A DNA stretch of 64,000 nucleotides from Flavobacterium sp. 140616W15 (GTDB lineage: Bacteria; Bacteroidota; Bacteroidia; Flavobacteriales; Flavobacteriaceae): the NCBI RefSeq assembly GCF_003668995.1, contig NZ_CP033068.1, positions 1 through 64,000 of the forward strand, written 5' to 3'. This document shows positions 1-11,586 of the stretch, in pieces; position 1 is the first letter of the stretch; each line of letters starts with the position of its first letter. The notes beneath the pieces are model-generated. The model saw only the letters and a list, made by a program, of their open reading frames with translations, was not told where the DNA came from and searched no databases. Made by a program: the position numbers and the translations under genes.

Positions 1-1989
1 CACATTTTCATACTATTCAAGAAAGTTTAGAAGCTGTAGTTACTGCTATGAAGCATCATTTGTACACCTGTGAAATGATGGATGATACGATATTAGATTG
101 TACCAAAACAAATAGAGAACAAGCAAAAAACAGGTTTTTTATTGTAGGAGAACCTAAGGCAGTTATCATGCTCGAAGTAGGATCGCATCATAGTATGGAA
201 GATGCCGAATTACAGGCAGATGCCTTGATAAAAGACCTTGAGGAAAATAATTTTGGGTACGCTTTGCCTAAAATTTATGGAGCCGATATTGATAAAATAA
301 ACGAATTACGAAAAGCAGGACTTGGACTTTTAGGAAGTATTGTAGGTGATGATAAAGCAGCTGACTCTATTGAAGATACAGCTGTAGAACTAAGTGATTT
401 GCCTAATTATATCGCTGATTTCTCTGCCATGATGGAAAGTCATGGACAAAGTGCTATTTATTATGCACATGCAGGTGCAGGAGAAATTCACTTGCGTCCA
501 GTTTTTAAATTTAAAAACAAAAGAAGGATTACACCAATTTAGAAACATTGCTACCGAAGTGGCTATTTTTGGTGAAAAATATAGAGGTTCATTGAGTGGA
601 GAGCATGGAGACGGAATAGTTCGTGGAGAGTTTTTACCTTTTATGATAAATTATGAATTATTAAAACGAATCAAAAGCGCTTTTGATCCAGATACAATTT
701 TGAATGTTGGAAAAATTGTGAAGATGGATGAAAACCTTCGTGTAGAAGCGGGTAGAGTAGAGCCAGATATAAAAACAATTCAGGATTTCTCGGATAGCAT
801 GGGGATTTTGCGTGCTGCCGAAAAATGCAATGGTTCAGGTGATTGTAGAAAATTACCTTCAGCGGGAGGAACTTTATGTCCGAGTTATCGAGCTACTAGA
901 AATGAAAAAGATACTACTCGTGCCAGAGCCAATGCGTTGAGAGAATATCTAACTCATTCAGAGAAAGATAATAAATTTGATCACGAAATTATATAAGGTA
1001 TTTGAGTTGTGTGTGAGCTGTAAAGCCTGTGCAAGCGAGTGTCCAAGTAACGTAGATGTAGCGACTTTAAAATCGAGTTTTTATACCAATATCAAAAAGC
1101 AAATGGATTTTCTGTCCGCAATTCAAAACTTAATAAACTCGGGAGTATAGCACCGTCTATGACTAATTTTGTAGCCAATCTAGCTTTGGTTAAAAAAAGT
1201 ATGGGAATTGCATCCCAAAGACAGGTTCCATTATTAGCGCCAACGACTTTTAGAAAATGGTACGAAAAAAATAAAAAAATAGCAGGAAGCAATTCTTTTA
1301 CAAACGGAAAAGTCTATCTTTTTTGCGATGAGTTTACCAATTATTATGATGTTTCAGTTGGGATAGATGCCTATGAATTACTGACAGGATTAGGTTATGA
1401 AGTGATTGTAATAGATCACGAGGAAAGCGGAAGAGCTTTTATATCAAAAGGATTCTTGGAAGAAGCACAAGATATAGCCAATAAAAACGTGGGTATCTTC
1501 AAGGATTTAATTTCAGAAAACACAGGAATTGAACCCTCAGCAATATTAACTTTTAGAGACGAATACATTCGATTGGCAAAGAAAGCGCTGAAAAATTATC
1601 GAAAAATACATTTACTATCGAAGAGTTCTTAAGAAAGAAATTGCAACAGGAAAAATCCATTCTGGACAATTTTCGGATGTAGAAAACAATTAAAATTCAC
1701 GGACATTGTCATCAAAAATCATTGAGTACTGTTGAAGCTTCATTTGCAATGCTAAACGTACCTAAAATTTATAATTCAGGTTGTTGTGTATGGCAGGTTC
1801 CTTTGGATATGAAAAAGAGCATTACGAAATCAGTATGCAAATGGGTGAAGATACTTTGTTCCCAAAGATACGTTCAACCAAACAACTGCAATTGCAGCTG
1901 CAGGAACGAGTTGCCGCCATCAGATTTTTGACGGAACCAATAGAAAAGCAATGCATCCAGTGACGATTTTGAGGGATTGTTTGAAATAA
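1..1989 (+). pseudogene. FAD-binding/4Fe-4S oxidoreductase (YdiJ/D-lactate dehydrogenase-like), 5'-truncated and frameshifted
   Basis: This is the C-terminal two thirds of a large flavin and iron-sulfur oxidoreductase of the glycolate oxidase/D-lactate dehydrogenase type. The pieces read in order as an FAD-oxidase C-terminal domain with the SGEHGDG flavin-site motif (about 595-620), a linker with CNGSGDCRK, a CVSCKACASECPSNV 4Fe-4S motif (about 1012-1050), and a CCG-type domain (GHCHQKSL near 1705, SGCC near 1780). At least five reading-frame breaks are needed, for example an extra T in the run near 522 and a lost base near 1091. Following the frame, the real stop is at 1987-1989. The start lies upstream of the window. 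The family is clear, but the substrate (lactate, glycolate or another 2-hydroxyacid) cannot be told. Confidence 0.75.
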
Positions 1990-2099
1990 ATTTCTCGAAT
2001 ATAAATTTTATATTTTGTCAAAAGGTATCAGAAATAAAAAATCTCATACATTTTGAAGAAAAGCTATTGCCTTTTTTAACCAAAAGAAACTATAATTCT

Positions 2100-2856
2100 A
2101 TGAAAAAAACAATCTATATAGCTCTCTTAGTTTTCGCATTTTTTTCTGCCAAAGCAGCCAAGATTGATACTATACAAGTGTTTAGTACTTCGATGAATAA
2201 AAATATAAACGTGTGTAGTTCCTGATAATTATAAAAAAAGCAAGAAGAAATTACCAGTAGTTTATCTGCTTCATGGGTATAGCGGAAATTATGCAACTTG
2301 GGTAAAAAGTTTTAAAGAGGTTGGGCAACTGGTTGATAAATATGGATTTATAGTAATAGGCGTTGATGGAAATTTTTGATAGTCCGATTGACACAACTTT
2401 TAAATATGAAACTTATGTCATTGATGAGCTAGTTCCTTTCATAGACAAAAATTACAAAACGATTACAAGTCGTGAAGGCCGTGCTATATCAGGTCTTAGC
2501 ATGGGCGGACATGGCGCATTGTATCTTTCGTTTAAGCATCAAGAAGTGTTTGGAGCTGCAGGGAGTATGAGCGGAGGAGTAGATTTTCGTCCATTTCCTG
2601 AAAAATGGGATATAAAAAACGATTGGGTTCTATAACAGTTAAACACAAATTAGTAGAAAGTAATAAGCTAAATCTTATATTGATTGTGGTGTTGATGATT
2701 TTTTTATTGACGTAAACAGAGAACTTCATACAAAGATGCTCAGTCTAAAAATAAATCATGACTATATAGAACGTCCAGGGAAACATAATATTGAATATTG
2801 GGAAACTCCTTAAATTTCAATTACTGTTTTTTAATAATTTTTTTAATAGTTTGTGA
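2100..2856 (+). pseudogene. secreted esterase, CE1/PF00756-like alpha/beta hydrolase, frameshifted
   Basis: An N-terminal signal peptide (MKKTIYIALLVFAFFSAKA) is followed by VVYLLHGYSG (oxyanion region), then DELVPFIDKNYKT and the nucleophile elbow GLSMGGHGA (Ser near 2500), all typical of the putative esterase family PF00756 (about 270 residues). Near the end, KLNLIIDCGVDDFF holds the acid residue and RPGKHNIEYW the catalytic His. Frame breaks occur near 2215, 2365, 2635 and 2795-2815. Restoring one G and one T near the end extends the protein to a TGA at 2854-2856. It is probably a periplasmic or exported carbohydrate or acyl esterase; the substrate is unknown. It sits next to peptidoglycan-related hydrolases but is not clearly co-transcribed with them. 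Confidence 0.75.
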
Positions 2857-3107
2857 AATAAGTTCAAAGGGACAGAGAAAAAAAGGTTCAAAGGTTCCCT
2901 ATTGATATGCATATAAACGCATCGCAGTGCGTCTAACATAAAGGATTAAAAGATTTTTTTTACCACGAATTCAATCTGCTAAATCTGCTAAATCTGCGTG
3001 AGAAAAAGGTTCAAGGGTTTATAGATACGCATATTAGGTGTACAGTGTAGATACCCACCGCAGTGCGTCTAACACAATAATAACAACCAATAGATTAATA
3101 ATTGCTT
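2857..3107. repeat. intergenic dispersed-repeat block
   Basis: A 250-bp gene-free stretch made of short repeated words. CGCAGTGCGTCTAACA occurs at 2923-2938 and 3059-3074, each after a GATA(T/C)GCATAT-like sequence. The words GAGAAAAA(A)GGTTCAA(A/G)GG occur twice (about 2876 and 3000), and AATCTGCTAAATCTGC is repeated in tandem near 2970. The AATCTGC words also occur at 4920-4950 and 10260-10330. These look like dispersed intergenic repeats; no coding frame was seen. Confidence 0.6.
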
Positions 3108-4883
3108 ATGAAACATTCACTTTCCATAATATTATTGCTTTTTATAATTGCATCAGGGTTTTCTCAAAAGACAGAAAAATCAGAAAATATTAAGTTTGTA
3201 CAACTTACAGATTTGCATGTTTCAGTGGGGAACGAAAATGATTTTTTACTGCAAATATTAAAAGAAATTAATAATTCGGATAATGAATTTGTTGTACGGG
3301 GGATTTAACAAATCGTGGTGCAGATGATGAACTAAAACAAGTACATTCTATTTTGGGCAATTTAAAAATTCCGTATTATGTAATTTCTGGAAATCATGAA
3401 ACAAATTGGAGCGAAAGTGCTGGTTTGACTTATAAAAAAATATGGGGCGACGATCGATTTGTTTTCTCAAAAGGAGATTACCTTTTTATCGGATTTCCGT
3501 GTGGACCATATATGAAAAAGATGGGAAGATGAAGATGTTGGTTAATAAAACACTAAAAGACAGTCTTAAAAATAGCAATAAAAAGTTCTGAAATTATCCA
3601 CTAGATAATAGTGTTTATAAGTTCTTTCAGTTTTAGAAAATACCCAACAGTTGCAAGTGTGGTCATGGTTAAAAAATATGATTTTTCAGGATTGAGTGGT
3701 ATCATGGGAGCATCTATTACTTCTCGCGATGGTAAAACAAGAAGTTATAACGAGGTAATCATCAATAACGATAGTATTAGTATTTATCAGAAAGAGATAG
3801 CAAAAACAAGGTGTTTTTAAATTTTCAGTTCCTACTAAACCTTCAAAAATTGAAATTCCAAAAGATAATTTAGAAACTAATTTCTCTCATTCATAAAAGA
3901 TATTGCATCAGTTTATAGTTCCATGTTTTGATAAAAAAAGTCTTTATTTTACTAATTCTATTGGTGAGATACAATCGATTAATTTGAAAATAAAGTGCTG
4001 AATTGGAAAACAGAAACAGGAAACGCGATCTATTTCTCACCAATTATTGTAAAAAATATTCTTGTTATTGGTACGATAGAAGGAAACTTGTTAGGATTTG
4101 ATGCAGCGTCTGGTAAACAAAAATGGAACATACCAGTTGGCGGAGTATTGGTAGGTTCACCAATTGCAGAAAACAATAAAATTTATACAGCAAGTTCAAC
4201 AGCTTTTATTTGCATAGATGCTGTTAGTGGTAAGGTAATTTGGAAGAATAACTTGCCACAATCGTATTCGCAAGGAACTCCTTTAATACAAGATGATAAA
4301 ATTATTTTTGGAGCATGGGATAAAACTTATTGGAAATAATAATGGAAATGAAAAGCAAGTTTTGTATTCAGCAGGAAATATAAATGTAGTCTCATCAAAA
4401 AATAGACTTTATTTTGTGACACCCGAACGATTCTTAAAACACTTTTAAGAACCTCCAAATGGAAAGTTAGAGAATCGAAAGTCAAGATGGAAAGTGGTTT
4501 TATGCAAAAACAATGAATGGGGAACTTTTGAGATTGCCCCTTAATGATAATTTAGAATTAACGGAGAAAATTTGATTAATCAAAGTAAAGTTTTGGACTT
4601 AAAGCTTGGATATGAACACAATCCTGCACCATATTTTGAAAACAACAATAAATATACATAGGAAGCCGAAAGGGAAGTTTGTTATTGTAGATGCAGGGAA
4701 ATTTGAGATTCTAAAACAAATTAATTTAGGAAGCTCCAGCATAAATGGATTTTCAATTGATGATCAAGGAAGAGTATGGACATCGCTTATAGAAGGAGGA
4801 ATATATTTTAGAGTAAGTTGTTTCGTCGAAATGACAATATTGGGGAAAAACTTTCGAAAGTTGCGGTTGTTTTTTTATCATGA
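3108..4883 (+). pseudogene. metallophosphoesterase with PQQ-like beta-propeller C-terminal domain, frameshifted
   Basis: A signal peptide (MKHSLSIILLLFIIASGFSQ) leads into a calcineurin-like phosphoesterase: QLTDLHVS (D-x-H), GDLTNRG after correcting a break near 3300, SGNHE, and a later PLDNS..CGHGH-like region near 3650. From about 3990 the protein continues with PQQ/WD-like repeats (GNLLGFDAASGKQKW, AFICIDAVSGKVIW) that form a beta-propeller. This two-domain layout is known in Bacteroidetes exported phosphoesterases. Many frame breaks are present (about 3300, 3520, 3585, 3810, 3885, 3995, 4335, 4440, 4560). The last readable frame (RNDNIGEKLSKVAVVFLS) ends at a TGA at 4881-4883. The substrate is unknown. 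The + strand runs on to the glycosidase set. Confidence 0.65.
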
Positions 4884-5101
4884 CCCGAGTGAAAGCAAAC
4901 AGGATAAGCAATTACATGAATTAAATCTGCTTAATCTGCCAAATCTGCGAGAGAGAAAATAAAAGATTATATAGATTAAATGAAACCTTTGCGAGCTCTG
5001 CGGTTAATTTTTTGCCACAGATTAAAGGATTAAATAGAAAGCTTTGCGGTTAAATCCTCCGCTAAAGAAATATATATATTAACAAACCAAAAATAGAATT
5101 T
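4884..5101. repeat. intergenic dispersed repeats, including a copy of the GxxExxY-cassette end
   Basis: This gap contains ATTAAATCTGCTTAATCTGC-type words (4919-4950) and, at 5008-5026, TTTTTTGCCACAGATTAAA. That sequence matches the 19-bp inverted terminal repeat of the GxxExxY cassette at 49495-49996 at 18 of 19 positions (one T shorter). It also contains TTTGCG..CTCTGCGGTTAA and GCTTTGCGGTTAAAT words. No gene was seen. Confidence 0.6.
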
Positions 5102-6517
5102 ATGAAACCTTAAAAATTTTAATTCTAGTATTGCTGATTCAAGCCAATCTTTTTGGACAACAACCAGCAAAAAGAGAAATGCGGGCCGCTTGATACCGTC
5201 GATAATATAGATTGGCCATCAAAACCAGGGCTTTCAGAAGAAATGAAAGCTGAAATGATAACAATTTTAGATAATTTACGATCATATAATCTAAATACAG
5301 TAGTTTTTCAAATTCGTCCTACGGCCGATGCTTATTATAAATCTACAAAAGAGCAGCGTCACATTGGATAACTGGAACGCAAGGAGTGGCACCCGTTAAT
5401 GATAGATGAAGCAGGAAAAAGAGGGATGAGTGTTCACGTTTGGCTAAATCCATATCGTGTACAGAAAGACACAACCAAGGATGTACTTTCCAAAAACATT
5501 TGTATTTTAAGAAACCAGAGTTATTCCTTACTTACGGAAAAACTAGATATTTTAATCCGGTTACAAAAAACCAGAGATTTGTAGCTTCAGTAGTGGGCGA
5601 AATAGTTCGAAATTATGATATTCAGGCGATACATATGGATGATATTTTTATCCATATAAAAATGAAAAGAATTCCCAGACCAAGTTGCATTTGCCAAAGA
5701 ACCTCGACAATTTAAAGACAAAGACGATTGGAGAAGAGACAATGTCGATTTAATAATCAAGCAAATAAGAGATACAATAATTGCAAATAAACCAGAGGTC
5801 GAATTTGGAATTTCACCTTTTGGGGTATGGCGAAATATAGCAAGAGATTCACAAGGATCAAATACTATGGCAGGAGCAACAAATTATGATGATTTGTATG
5901 CTAATATCTTAAAATGGCAGAAAGAAAATAGACTATGTAACACCTCAACTGTATTGGCACATTGGTTTTGATAGAGCAAATTTTGAAGTTTTAGCAAAAT
6001 GGTGGGCAGAACACAAATATGGAGCAAATGTATATCGGTCATGGAGAGTATAAGATTTCCAAAACATCAAAAGAAGTAGAATGGAGAAGTCCTGATCAAA
6101 TTGTAAAACAAATAGAAATGATTAGAGCCTTACCATTGATAGATGGTTCTATGCATTTTACGGCAAATGTATTTAAAAGGATGGGAGATACACTTAGAAA
6201 ACCTATTATCGAAAAACAATATAAATATATCGCATTAACACCCGAAGCAAATAGAATCACAAGAATAAAACCGCCAAATAAGTGCTTCGATTACTCAAAG
6301 AGGAAAAAGGACAGCTTACTTGGAAGGCAGGATTAAACAATAAAAAATTTGTGATTTATAGATTTCCGAAAAATAACCGATTTCTCTAATCCAGAGAATT
6401 TACTACGTAACCACAGCTACAAAATTAGAAATACCAAATGCTAATTTTGAAAACTATATCTATGCTATTACCGCTTTGAGTACCACACAAACGGAAAGCA
6501 TTCCAATACAATTTTAA
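5102..6517 (+). pseudogene. family 10-like glycosyl hydrolase (GHL10/DUF187, DigH-like), frameshifted
   Basis: After a short signal peptide the reconstructed protein reads REMRAAW..TVDNIDWPSKPG, then LNTVVFQIRPTADAYY, GMSVHVWLNPYRV, IHMDDYFYPY, EFGISPFGVWRN, YVTPQLYWHIGF and HYGANVYIGHG-like motifs. These are the hallmark TIM-barrel strands of PF02638 (GHL10). The characterised relative DigH (YddW) of E. coli cleaves denuded peptidoglycan glycan strands, which fits the neighbouring hexosaminidase and NamZ. A C-terminal beta domain (TKLEIPNANFENYIYAITAL) ends at a TAA at 6515-6517. At least eight frame breaks are present, for example near 5110, 5185, 5365, 5500, 5650, 5930 and 6275. Peptidoglycan as the substrate is inferred from family and context. 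Confidence 0.75.
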
Positions 6518-6537
6518 CAAAAAAAAAACCAGAAAAG

Positions 6538-8944
6538 ATGAAAAAAAACATGCTACTAATTGCCGTTTTCTTGAGTTCCTTGAATGTATTACAAGCTCAG
6601 AAACTGGCGCAGCCAGTAAAAATAGAACAGAAAGGAACATTTGTAATTCCATCATCGGTACAAATTGTTGTAGATAAAAAAATACAAAAGAGTGCAGATT
6701 ATATAGGAAGTAATTTTCTTAAAAATACAGGAATTAAACCGATTGTTTCTATTGGGAAAGGTAATAAAAGAGACGGAATATCATTTTTAGTAGATGAAAA
6801 AATAAATCTTCCTAATGGTTATGAATTGAGCGTAACTAAAAAAGGAGTTCTCATAAAAGGAAAATCCACAAATGGAGTCATAAATGGACTTCAAACTTTA
6901 TTGCAGATTTGTTCAGCCAAAGAGGTGAAAAAAGGAACAATACCATTTGTGAAAATAGAAGATTATCCTCGTTTTGAATGGCGATGATGCTTGATGTATC
7001 AAGACAGTTTTTTGATAAGGAAACAGTTAAGAACTACATTGACTGGTTGGCAGCACATAAGATGAATGTTTTTCATTGGCATCTTACTGATGATAATGGT
7101 TGGAGAGCCGAAATTAAATCAATGCCAGATTTAACTTTAAAAGGAGCTTGGAGAGGACCAGGCGAAGTATTGTTGCCATCGTACGGTTCAGGAAACAAAC
7201 GTTATGGCAAGCCGATATGAAAGAAGTGGCGTATGCAGCAGCTCGTGGAATCTCAATTATGCCAAATTGAAATCCCTGGACATTCTCGTGCAGTAACAGC
7301 AGCGTATCCAGAAATAGGATGTGTTACAACTCAGGAAACAAAAAGTGTTCAGGGAGAAGTAAAAAATGTATGGTGTAGGACGCGAAGAAAACTATCAAAT
7401 TTTAGATTCTATTATTAGGGAGGTCTCAGAAATATTTCCTTTTGATTATATTCATGTTGAGATGAGGTAAACAGAGCCAATTGGGAACATTGCCCAAAAT
7501 GCCAGGCTTTGATGACGAAAGAAGGATTTACAGATAGTTTTCAGCTTCAGAATTATTTCTTTAGAAGAGTTCAAACCATTGTCGATAAATATCATAAAAA
7601 AACAAATGGCTGGAATGAAATTTTAAAAGGTGGAGAGATAAATCCAAATACTTTAATTAGTGCTTGGCAAGGAATAAACTACGGAATCGAATCGGCTAAA
7701 GAGGTTATGAAACCATTATGATGCCCGGACAATATTTATATTTTGATATGGCACAATCGGAAAACGAGCGAGGTCATCGCTGGCTGCAATCACTTATTCA
7801 TTCGAGCCAATTCCAGATAGTGACTTAACTCCTGAGCAGCAAAAATTGATAAAAGGAGTACAAGGAGCTTTGTGGAGCGAATATCTTCGTCCGACACGAT
7901 TTATGGAATATCAAAGTTACCCAAGAATTAGTGCTTTGTCAGAAATAGGATGGTCTAAAAAGGAATACAAAAACTGGGATGATTTTTATAGCAGGTTAAC
8001 CAATAGTCATTTACAACGTTTGGCCAATATGGGAATTGCTTTTAGAGATTTTCCACTACAGCAATTATAAAGTGGAATATACAGAACACACCTTATGAAG
8101 GAGCGGTTGTACGTTATGATGCGCAAGGAAACGAGCCTACAAGACAATCACCATTGTATACAACCAATTCAAACAAGATATGAGCAATACCAATTCGTAC
8201 TTTTTTAATGACGATACAGCAAGTCCAGCAGTAAAGTAGAGAAACTACCAGTAGCAACTTGACTACTTCAAAAGTGGAAACCTTAACTATTCAGAGGATA
8301 TTTCGGAGAATATTGACAAAAAAGGAATTTGTATTTAACTTTTAACCCAATAGCTGATGGAACAAATAATGGGTAATAAGAGCAGTTTCGCTTTTGAAAA
8401 CGATAAATTAATACAAAGTATTCTGAAGATAGGATTAATCAAAACCTCGTTGCGATTGTGATTGATAATTATAATGATAAAACACATATCGTTTAGAGTT
8501 ACCGTTGAAAATAAGAAGCAAAAGAATCTGCTGCAAAAGTAAATTTCAATTGCTCACCTTATATAGAACCTGAGGTAAAAGTAACCTCATCTATGGTTGA
8601 AAACCCGAAATTTCCATTCACAAGATTAGAAGATTATAATATAGAAAGCTATTTGCGTACAGATGCTCCGTGTGCAAATGGAGACTGGATTTTATACACT
8701 TTTACTAATCCAGTTACTTCTTCTAAAATTGATGTATTGACAGGATTCCGCATCATCCTAGATTTATTATCAACGATGGGCATGTAGAATATTCGTATAA
8801 CGGTATTGATTTTGAAAAAGGGATAGTTTTGATTATGGAAATGCTTCCATATATCCAAAGCAACCTGTAAAAGCTGTGAAGATTGATTACAGGAACAAAT
8901 AATGAGCCTATTATGCAGGTCAGGATTTAAGAATTTATCCTTAA
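6538..8944 (+). pseudogene. exo-beta-N-acetylhexosaminidase, GH20, with C-terminal domain, frameshifted
   Basis: A signal peptide (MKKNMLLIAVFLSSLNVLQAQ) is followed by a GH20b N-terminal domain (to about 6950), then the GH20 barrel: GMMLDVSRQFF, NVFHWHLTDDNGWR, MPEIEIPGHSRA (broken near 7240-7265), NGWNEIL, LISAWQG, and VQGALWSEYLRPTRFMEYQSYPR. The catalytic Asp-Glu motif (expected HVGGDEVNRA near 7453) has lost four bases. The tail (8590-8944) is a C-terminal beta-sandwich ending QDLRIYP. The size of about 800 residues fits Bacteroidetes secreted hexosaminidases. It removes non-reducing GlcNAc/GalNAc residues. Together with NamZ it would split GlcNAc-MurNAc chains. The end of this gene lies five bases before the next, so they were co-transcribed. 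Confidence 0.8.
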
Positions 8945-8949
8945 GAGGA

Positions 8950-10224
8950 ATGAAGAAAATAGGAGTTAGAATCGTACCTGTTTTTTGATCCTTTTAGGAT
9001 TAGTTGCCATTCCCTAAAAAACACAAAAGAGCCTTTGATACAAACCGAAATGAAGCTTACATTGATTCAATGGTGAATAATGCACTTCAAAAAGGATTTT
9101 TCCCAGGAGCACAAATTATTGTAGAAGCAAAGACTCAGTCTTTGTATTGAAAAATTATGATATCATGATTATTCAAAAACTGAATTAGTAAAAACAATGA
9201 TGTGTACGATCTAGCTTCTATGTCTAAAGTTTTGGGTGCAACTTTATAGCAATGCATTTAGTTGGAGAAATAAAATAAGCTTAGAAGACAAACTGGGAGA
9301 TGTAGTTGGCGTGTATAAAAATACTGCTATTGAAATTTAACTCTTTTTGAATTGTTGACGCATACTACGGGGTTAAAATCAGGATTGTTTTTTATCAAGC
9401 TTGCTTTCTACCTCAAACGGATTGCCGTTGTTGAGTAGTCAGCAATCAGAGGATTATACAGACTCATTTGATAATATGCATGTAAATAATAATATTATTT
9501 ACGATGCTAAGTATTGACATTTGAACCCAAGGATAATTATATTCAGATTTATAAAATATGTGGTTGAATCCCGAATTCTATAAACAGTTTATGATAAAAT
9601 AGCTTTGGCGAGTACGAATCCTAGAGTAATTATTTATACAGCGATTTAAATTTGATTCTTGCACAACAGATGATGGAAGCAAAACAGGTTGAAGCTTGAC
9701 GAATTGGCAAAGAGATTTACAGCGAATTAGGTATTTTAAAATTGGATATAATCCTCTAAAATGGACTCAGAACAAGATATTATTCCAAGAAGTTGATAAT
9801 TTTTTCAGAAAGGATACGATTAAAGGATATGTGCATGATGAGGCAGCAGCCATTTTAGGAGGAGTTTCGGAAATGCAGGGTTGTTTGCAAATGCAACATC
9901 AATCTCGGTAATATGCCAAATGTTGCTTAATAAAGGAAAGTATCAGGGAAGCAAATTTTAAAAGCAAAGGTAGTTGCACGTTTACAAATCACCTCTTGCT
10001 AAAAGGGAATTTATCGAGGACTTGGTTTTGATAAACGAAAACCAGATGAGTTTTATGAGAAAACAATTTTGGCATACAGGATTTACAGGAACGTTTTTCT
10101 TTTAAATCCCAATAATGATAGGTTTTTGATTATCCTTACCAATCGCGTAAATCCTACCAGAACCAATAAATTAATGTATAAAGATGATTTTAGCCCGAAG
10201 ATCTGGAAACAAATAAATAATTAA
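8950..10224 (+). pseudogene. beta-lactamase-fold serine hydrolase (AmpC/AmlB-like), frameshifted
   Basis: The ATG at 8950 follows AGAGG and the previous stop by five bases. The reconstructed protein shows a signal-anchor (MKKIGVRIVPVFLILLGLV), then YDLASMSKVLG containing the class C SxxK nucleophile motif, LLTHTTGL, YSDLNLILAQQ (YxN motif), and a late GYVHDEAAAILGGVSGNAGLFA, which is typical of the beta-lactamase family PF00144. In Bacillus subtilis a protein of this fold (AmlB) is encoded beside NamZ and NagZ, so a role in muropeptide processing is inferred rather than true beta-lactamase activity. At least ten frame breaks are spread through the gene; the final frame ends at 10222-10224. 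Confidence 0.75.
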
Positions 10225-10400
10225 GAAAGATTAGCCACAGATTATAAAATTTAAATTAAATCTGCCAGAATCTGTAAAATTTGCATGATACAATTTATTA
10301 TAATGTAAATCTCCAAAATCTGCGAGAGGCAAAAATTAGTGATAAAAATAATCCTTTACTCTCGATAGCTATCGGGAGTAGCAAAAAATAAATAAACTCT
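10225..10400. repeat. intergenic dispersed repeats with a 22-bp near-palindrome
   Basis: The gap holds GCCACAGATTA (10234-10244), AAATCTGCCAGAATCTG and AAATCTGCGAGAG words related to those at 2960-3000, 4919-5030 and 49495-49996. A near-perfect palindrome, ACTCTCGATAG/CTATCGGGAGT, lies at 10358-10379 with one G:T pair. It could be a dispersed palindromic repeat or a weak hairpin between the serine hydrolase and namZ. Confidence 0.6.
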
Positions 10401-11506
10401 ATGAAAAACTAACCATAATATGCGTACTAATTACAACTGTTTCTTTTGCGCAAAAATAAAGACAGGAGCAGAAAATTATACTGAATATTTGCCTTTACTA
10501 AAAGGAAGACTATCGGTATAGTAACCAATCAAACAGGAATTATTGACAAGAAAACCCATCTTGTTGATTTTTTGGTTGAGAAAAAAGTAAAGATAAAACC
10601 ATTTTTGCACCAGAGCACGGCTTTCGAGGACAGCCGATGCAGGCGAACACGTATCTGATGAAATCGATTCAAAAACAGGTTTGTCGATTGTTTCCCTTTA
10701 CGGAAAAAACAACAAACCAAGTGGAGAACAATTAAAAGGAATTGATGTCATGATTTTGATTTACAGGATGTGGGACAAGGTTATACACATACGTTTCTAC
10801 AATGCACAGAATAATGGAAGCATGTGCAGAGAATAATGTCCCGTTGATAGTAATGGATCGGCCAAATCCAAATATTGTATTGTAGATGGACCAGTTTTGG
10901 ATATTGTTTTTAAAAGTGGGATTGGGATGCATCCAACACCTTTGCTTCACGGATGACTCTGGGTGAAGAAGCCAAAATGATTAATGGAGAAAAATGGTTA
11001 AAAGATGGATTCAATGTGAACTTACGGTTATTCCGTGCTTAAATTATGACAGAAGTATGAGTTATAGTTTGCCTGTACGACCTTCTCCAAACTTGCCTAA
11101 CGACCAATCGATTAATTTATATGTTAGTTTGTGTCTTTTTGAAGGAACTAATGTGAGTATGGGACGCGGAACCGAAAAGCAATTTCAGATTTATGGATCT
11201 CCATACTTGCCCAAAAGTGACTTTGCATTTACTCCCAAGCCTAATTTTGGGGATAAAGACCCTCTATATAATGGAGTAGAGTGTAATGGAGAGGATTTAT
11301 CGGCAATACCTAAAATAGATAAACTAGAAATCAAATGGTTGATTAAAGCATACCAAATAACATCGGATAAATCTAAATTTTTTGATAAAAGAAAGTTCTC
11401 AATACGAGCAGGAAATGAAAAATTACAACAGCAGATAGAAGCAGGAACCTCCGAAGAAGAGATAAGAAATAGTTGGAAAGAAGGTTTACAAGCCTTTAAA
11501 AAATGA
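10401..11506 (+). pseudogene. namZ: NamZ-like exo-beta-N-acetylmuramidase (DUF1343, GH171), frameshifted
   Basis: The reconstructed protein reads [92 protein letters not shown], [42 protein letters not shown]. This is the complete motif series of DUF1343, now characterised as NamZ (GH171), which releases MurNAc from the non-reducing end of peptidoglycan fragments. The length (about 370-400 residues) fits. Frame breaks occur near 10410, 10515, 10590, 10645, 10755, 10785, 10955 and 11030, while the last 510 bases (10994-11506) are open. It closes the peptidoglycan-sugar gene set and is followed by a hairpin terminator. Confidence 0.85.
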
Positions 11507-11586
11507 GAAAGCAGTACTTAATTTATAAATAAAAATAATAAAGCCTATAAAAATGTTTTTTAGTTTTTAATTTTTGTTGGTAAATA

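Noticed and set aside
5180-5210. GCGGGCCGCTTGATACCGTC resembles a cloning-vector polylinker
   Set aside because: With one or two bases restored it encodes the conserved GHL10 start (MRAAW..TVDNIDW), so it is native sequence with indels.
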